Positions 63,555-64,000 of a DNA stretch of 64,000 nt are shown one piece after another. The DNA comes from Albugo candida (lineage: Eukaryota; Oomycota; Peronosporomycetes; Albuginales), in the NCBI GenBank assembly GCA_040437565.1, contig JBDOQK010000062.1, positions 124,001 through 188,000 on the forward strand. Reading direction: 5' to 3'. Each line of letters starts with the position of its first letter. Position 1 is the stretch's first letter. The translations under genes were made by a program, and so were the position numbers. The notes below the pieces were generated by a model. That model was not told the origin of the DNA. It saw only the letters and a list, made by a program, of their open reading frames with translations, and made no database searches.

Positions 63555-64000
63555 ATGGAAATTATTATATGCTCTCGATCTGGGAAGCCGATTTTTCAGT
63601 GTCAATTGCGTCAAAAGCAGCTATGCAACACGGCTACAGTGGATGGTGAATCAGTGGAGAGTCGCTACTCTTCCGCTGCATTCGTTTCTTCGATGCAAGG
63701 GCTTTTAGATTTTGTTTTTTGTACTCAAAAGCAGAAGCTACAAGTCATCGAGACAGAGACTTTTGTGGCTCGATTTATTACCACAGATGAATTGAGCTTT
63801 GCAGTACTGCTCACAAAGAGATGTTTTGAGATCACGCTGACATGGTCATGCGTTGAGCGTTTATTTGATCTCCTACATGGCTTTATTCAGCTCATTCTGA
63901 CTCGAAAAGGCCTCGAAATTCTCAAAAGCAGCCCTGAGTACGATCTACGTAGTCTTCTGACCAACACAGAAAATATCATGGAGCGAATTGCCTATCTCTG
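63555..64000 (+). CDS. MON1: MON1 vacuolar fusion protein, 5' part
   Basis: The ATG at 63555 opens a frame that stays open to the end of the window (148 codons). It begins MEIIICSRSGKPIFQCQLRQ, the first strand and SxSGKPI motif of the MON1 longin domain, and continues with SAAFVSSMQGLLDFVF, IETETFVARFITTDELSFAV and a helix pairing LFDLLHGFIQLILTRKGLEI with EYDLRSLLTNTENIMERI, in the family order. MON1 with CCZ1 is the exchange factor that activates Rab7 on late endosomes and autophagosomes. The remaining longin domains lie beyond the window. No N-terminal disordered extension is present, unlike in animals and yeast. Confidence 0.75.
   Translation, partial: MEIIICSRSGKPIFQCQLRQKQLCNTATVDGESVESRYSSAAFVSSMQGLLDFVFCTQKQKLQVIETETFVARFITTDELSFAVLLTKRCFEITLTWSCVERLFDLLHGFIQLILTRKGLEILKSSPEYDLRSLLTNTENIMERIAYL

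Noticed and set aside
1-64000. CRISPR arrays, rRNA genes, bacterial operons or phage
   Set aside because: No spaced direct repeats, no rRNA-like sequence, and introns throughout; the window is eukaryotic nuclear DNA.

Overview
The window is nuclear DNA of a compact eukaryotic genome, most likely an oomycete (water mould). Pointers: very short spliceosomal introns (34 to about 80 nt, mostly 47-58, with GTACGT/GTATGT/GTAAGT donors); two zinc-finger proteins built of the Cys/His 'HGGG' repeats seen in plant WRKY19-like proteins, a family expanded in oomycetes; a Kre6/Skn1-type glucan-synthesis protein; an MLO-like membrane protein; 5-aminolevulinate synthase; and cilium/centriole genes (centrin, a CEP164-like WW protein) that fit a zoosporic organism. 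Gene spacing, often about 100 bp, recalls Albugo, but genus is inference.

Layout. 0-6 kb: a truncated minus-strand gene, MLO-like protein, amino-acid permease, multi-exon L-type lectin. 7-13 kb: HGGG zinc finger, a stand-alone zinc domain like the tail of YVH1/DUSP12, WD40 protein, second permease, orphan type-I membrane protein. 13.3-15.2 kb: unresolved. 15-30 kb: SMC1 cohesin subunit, CEP164-like protein, WDR4/Trm82, CCDC43-like protein, GH16 Kre6-like protein, TAF8. 30-36 kb: an unrecognised helical protein, ATG16, mitochondrial ISCA, second HGGG zinc finger, a tiny three-exon gene, tRNA-Arg(UCU). 36.5-39.8 kb: a decayed LINE. 40-52.8 kb: LRR protein, HRD1 ubiquitin ligase, PHD/triple-CW chromatin reader, coiled-coil protein, MCT-1, ALA synthase, YJU2 splicing factor, bS21-like protein. 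52.9-64 kb: argininosuccinate lyase, centrin, a membrane protein with ankyrin repeats and two TIR domains, cullin-3, and the 5' end of MON1.

The genes are not an operon or a single pathway. Most are housekeeping; the accessory-looking loci are the lectin, the zinc fingers, the orphan membrane protein and the ankyrin/TIR protein, which is the most interesting gene here. An important technical point: the window holds eleven runs of exactly 100 N, and ten are flanked by the same sequence on both sides (13 to 458 bp). These are unmerged contig ends, not tandem duplications, and they double parts of WDR4, the PHD/CW gene, MCT-1, CUL3 and the 5' end of the ankyrin/TIR gene. Lengths given below count such duplicated stretches once.
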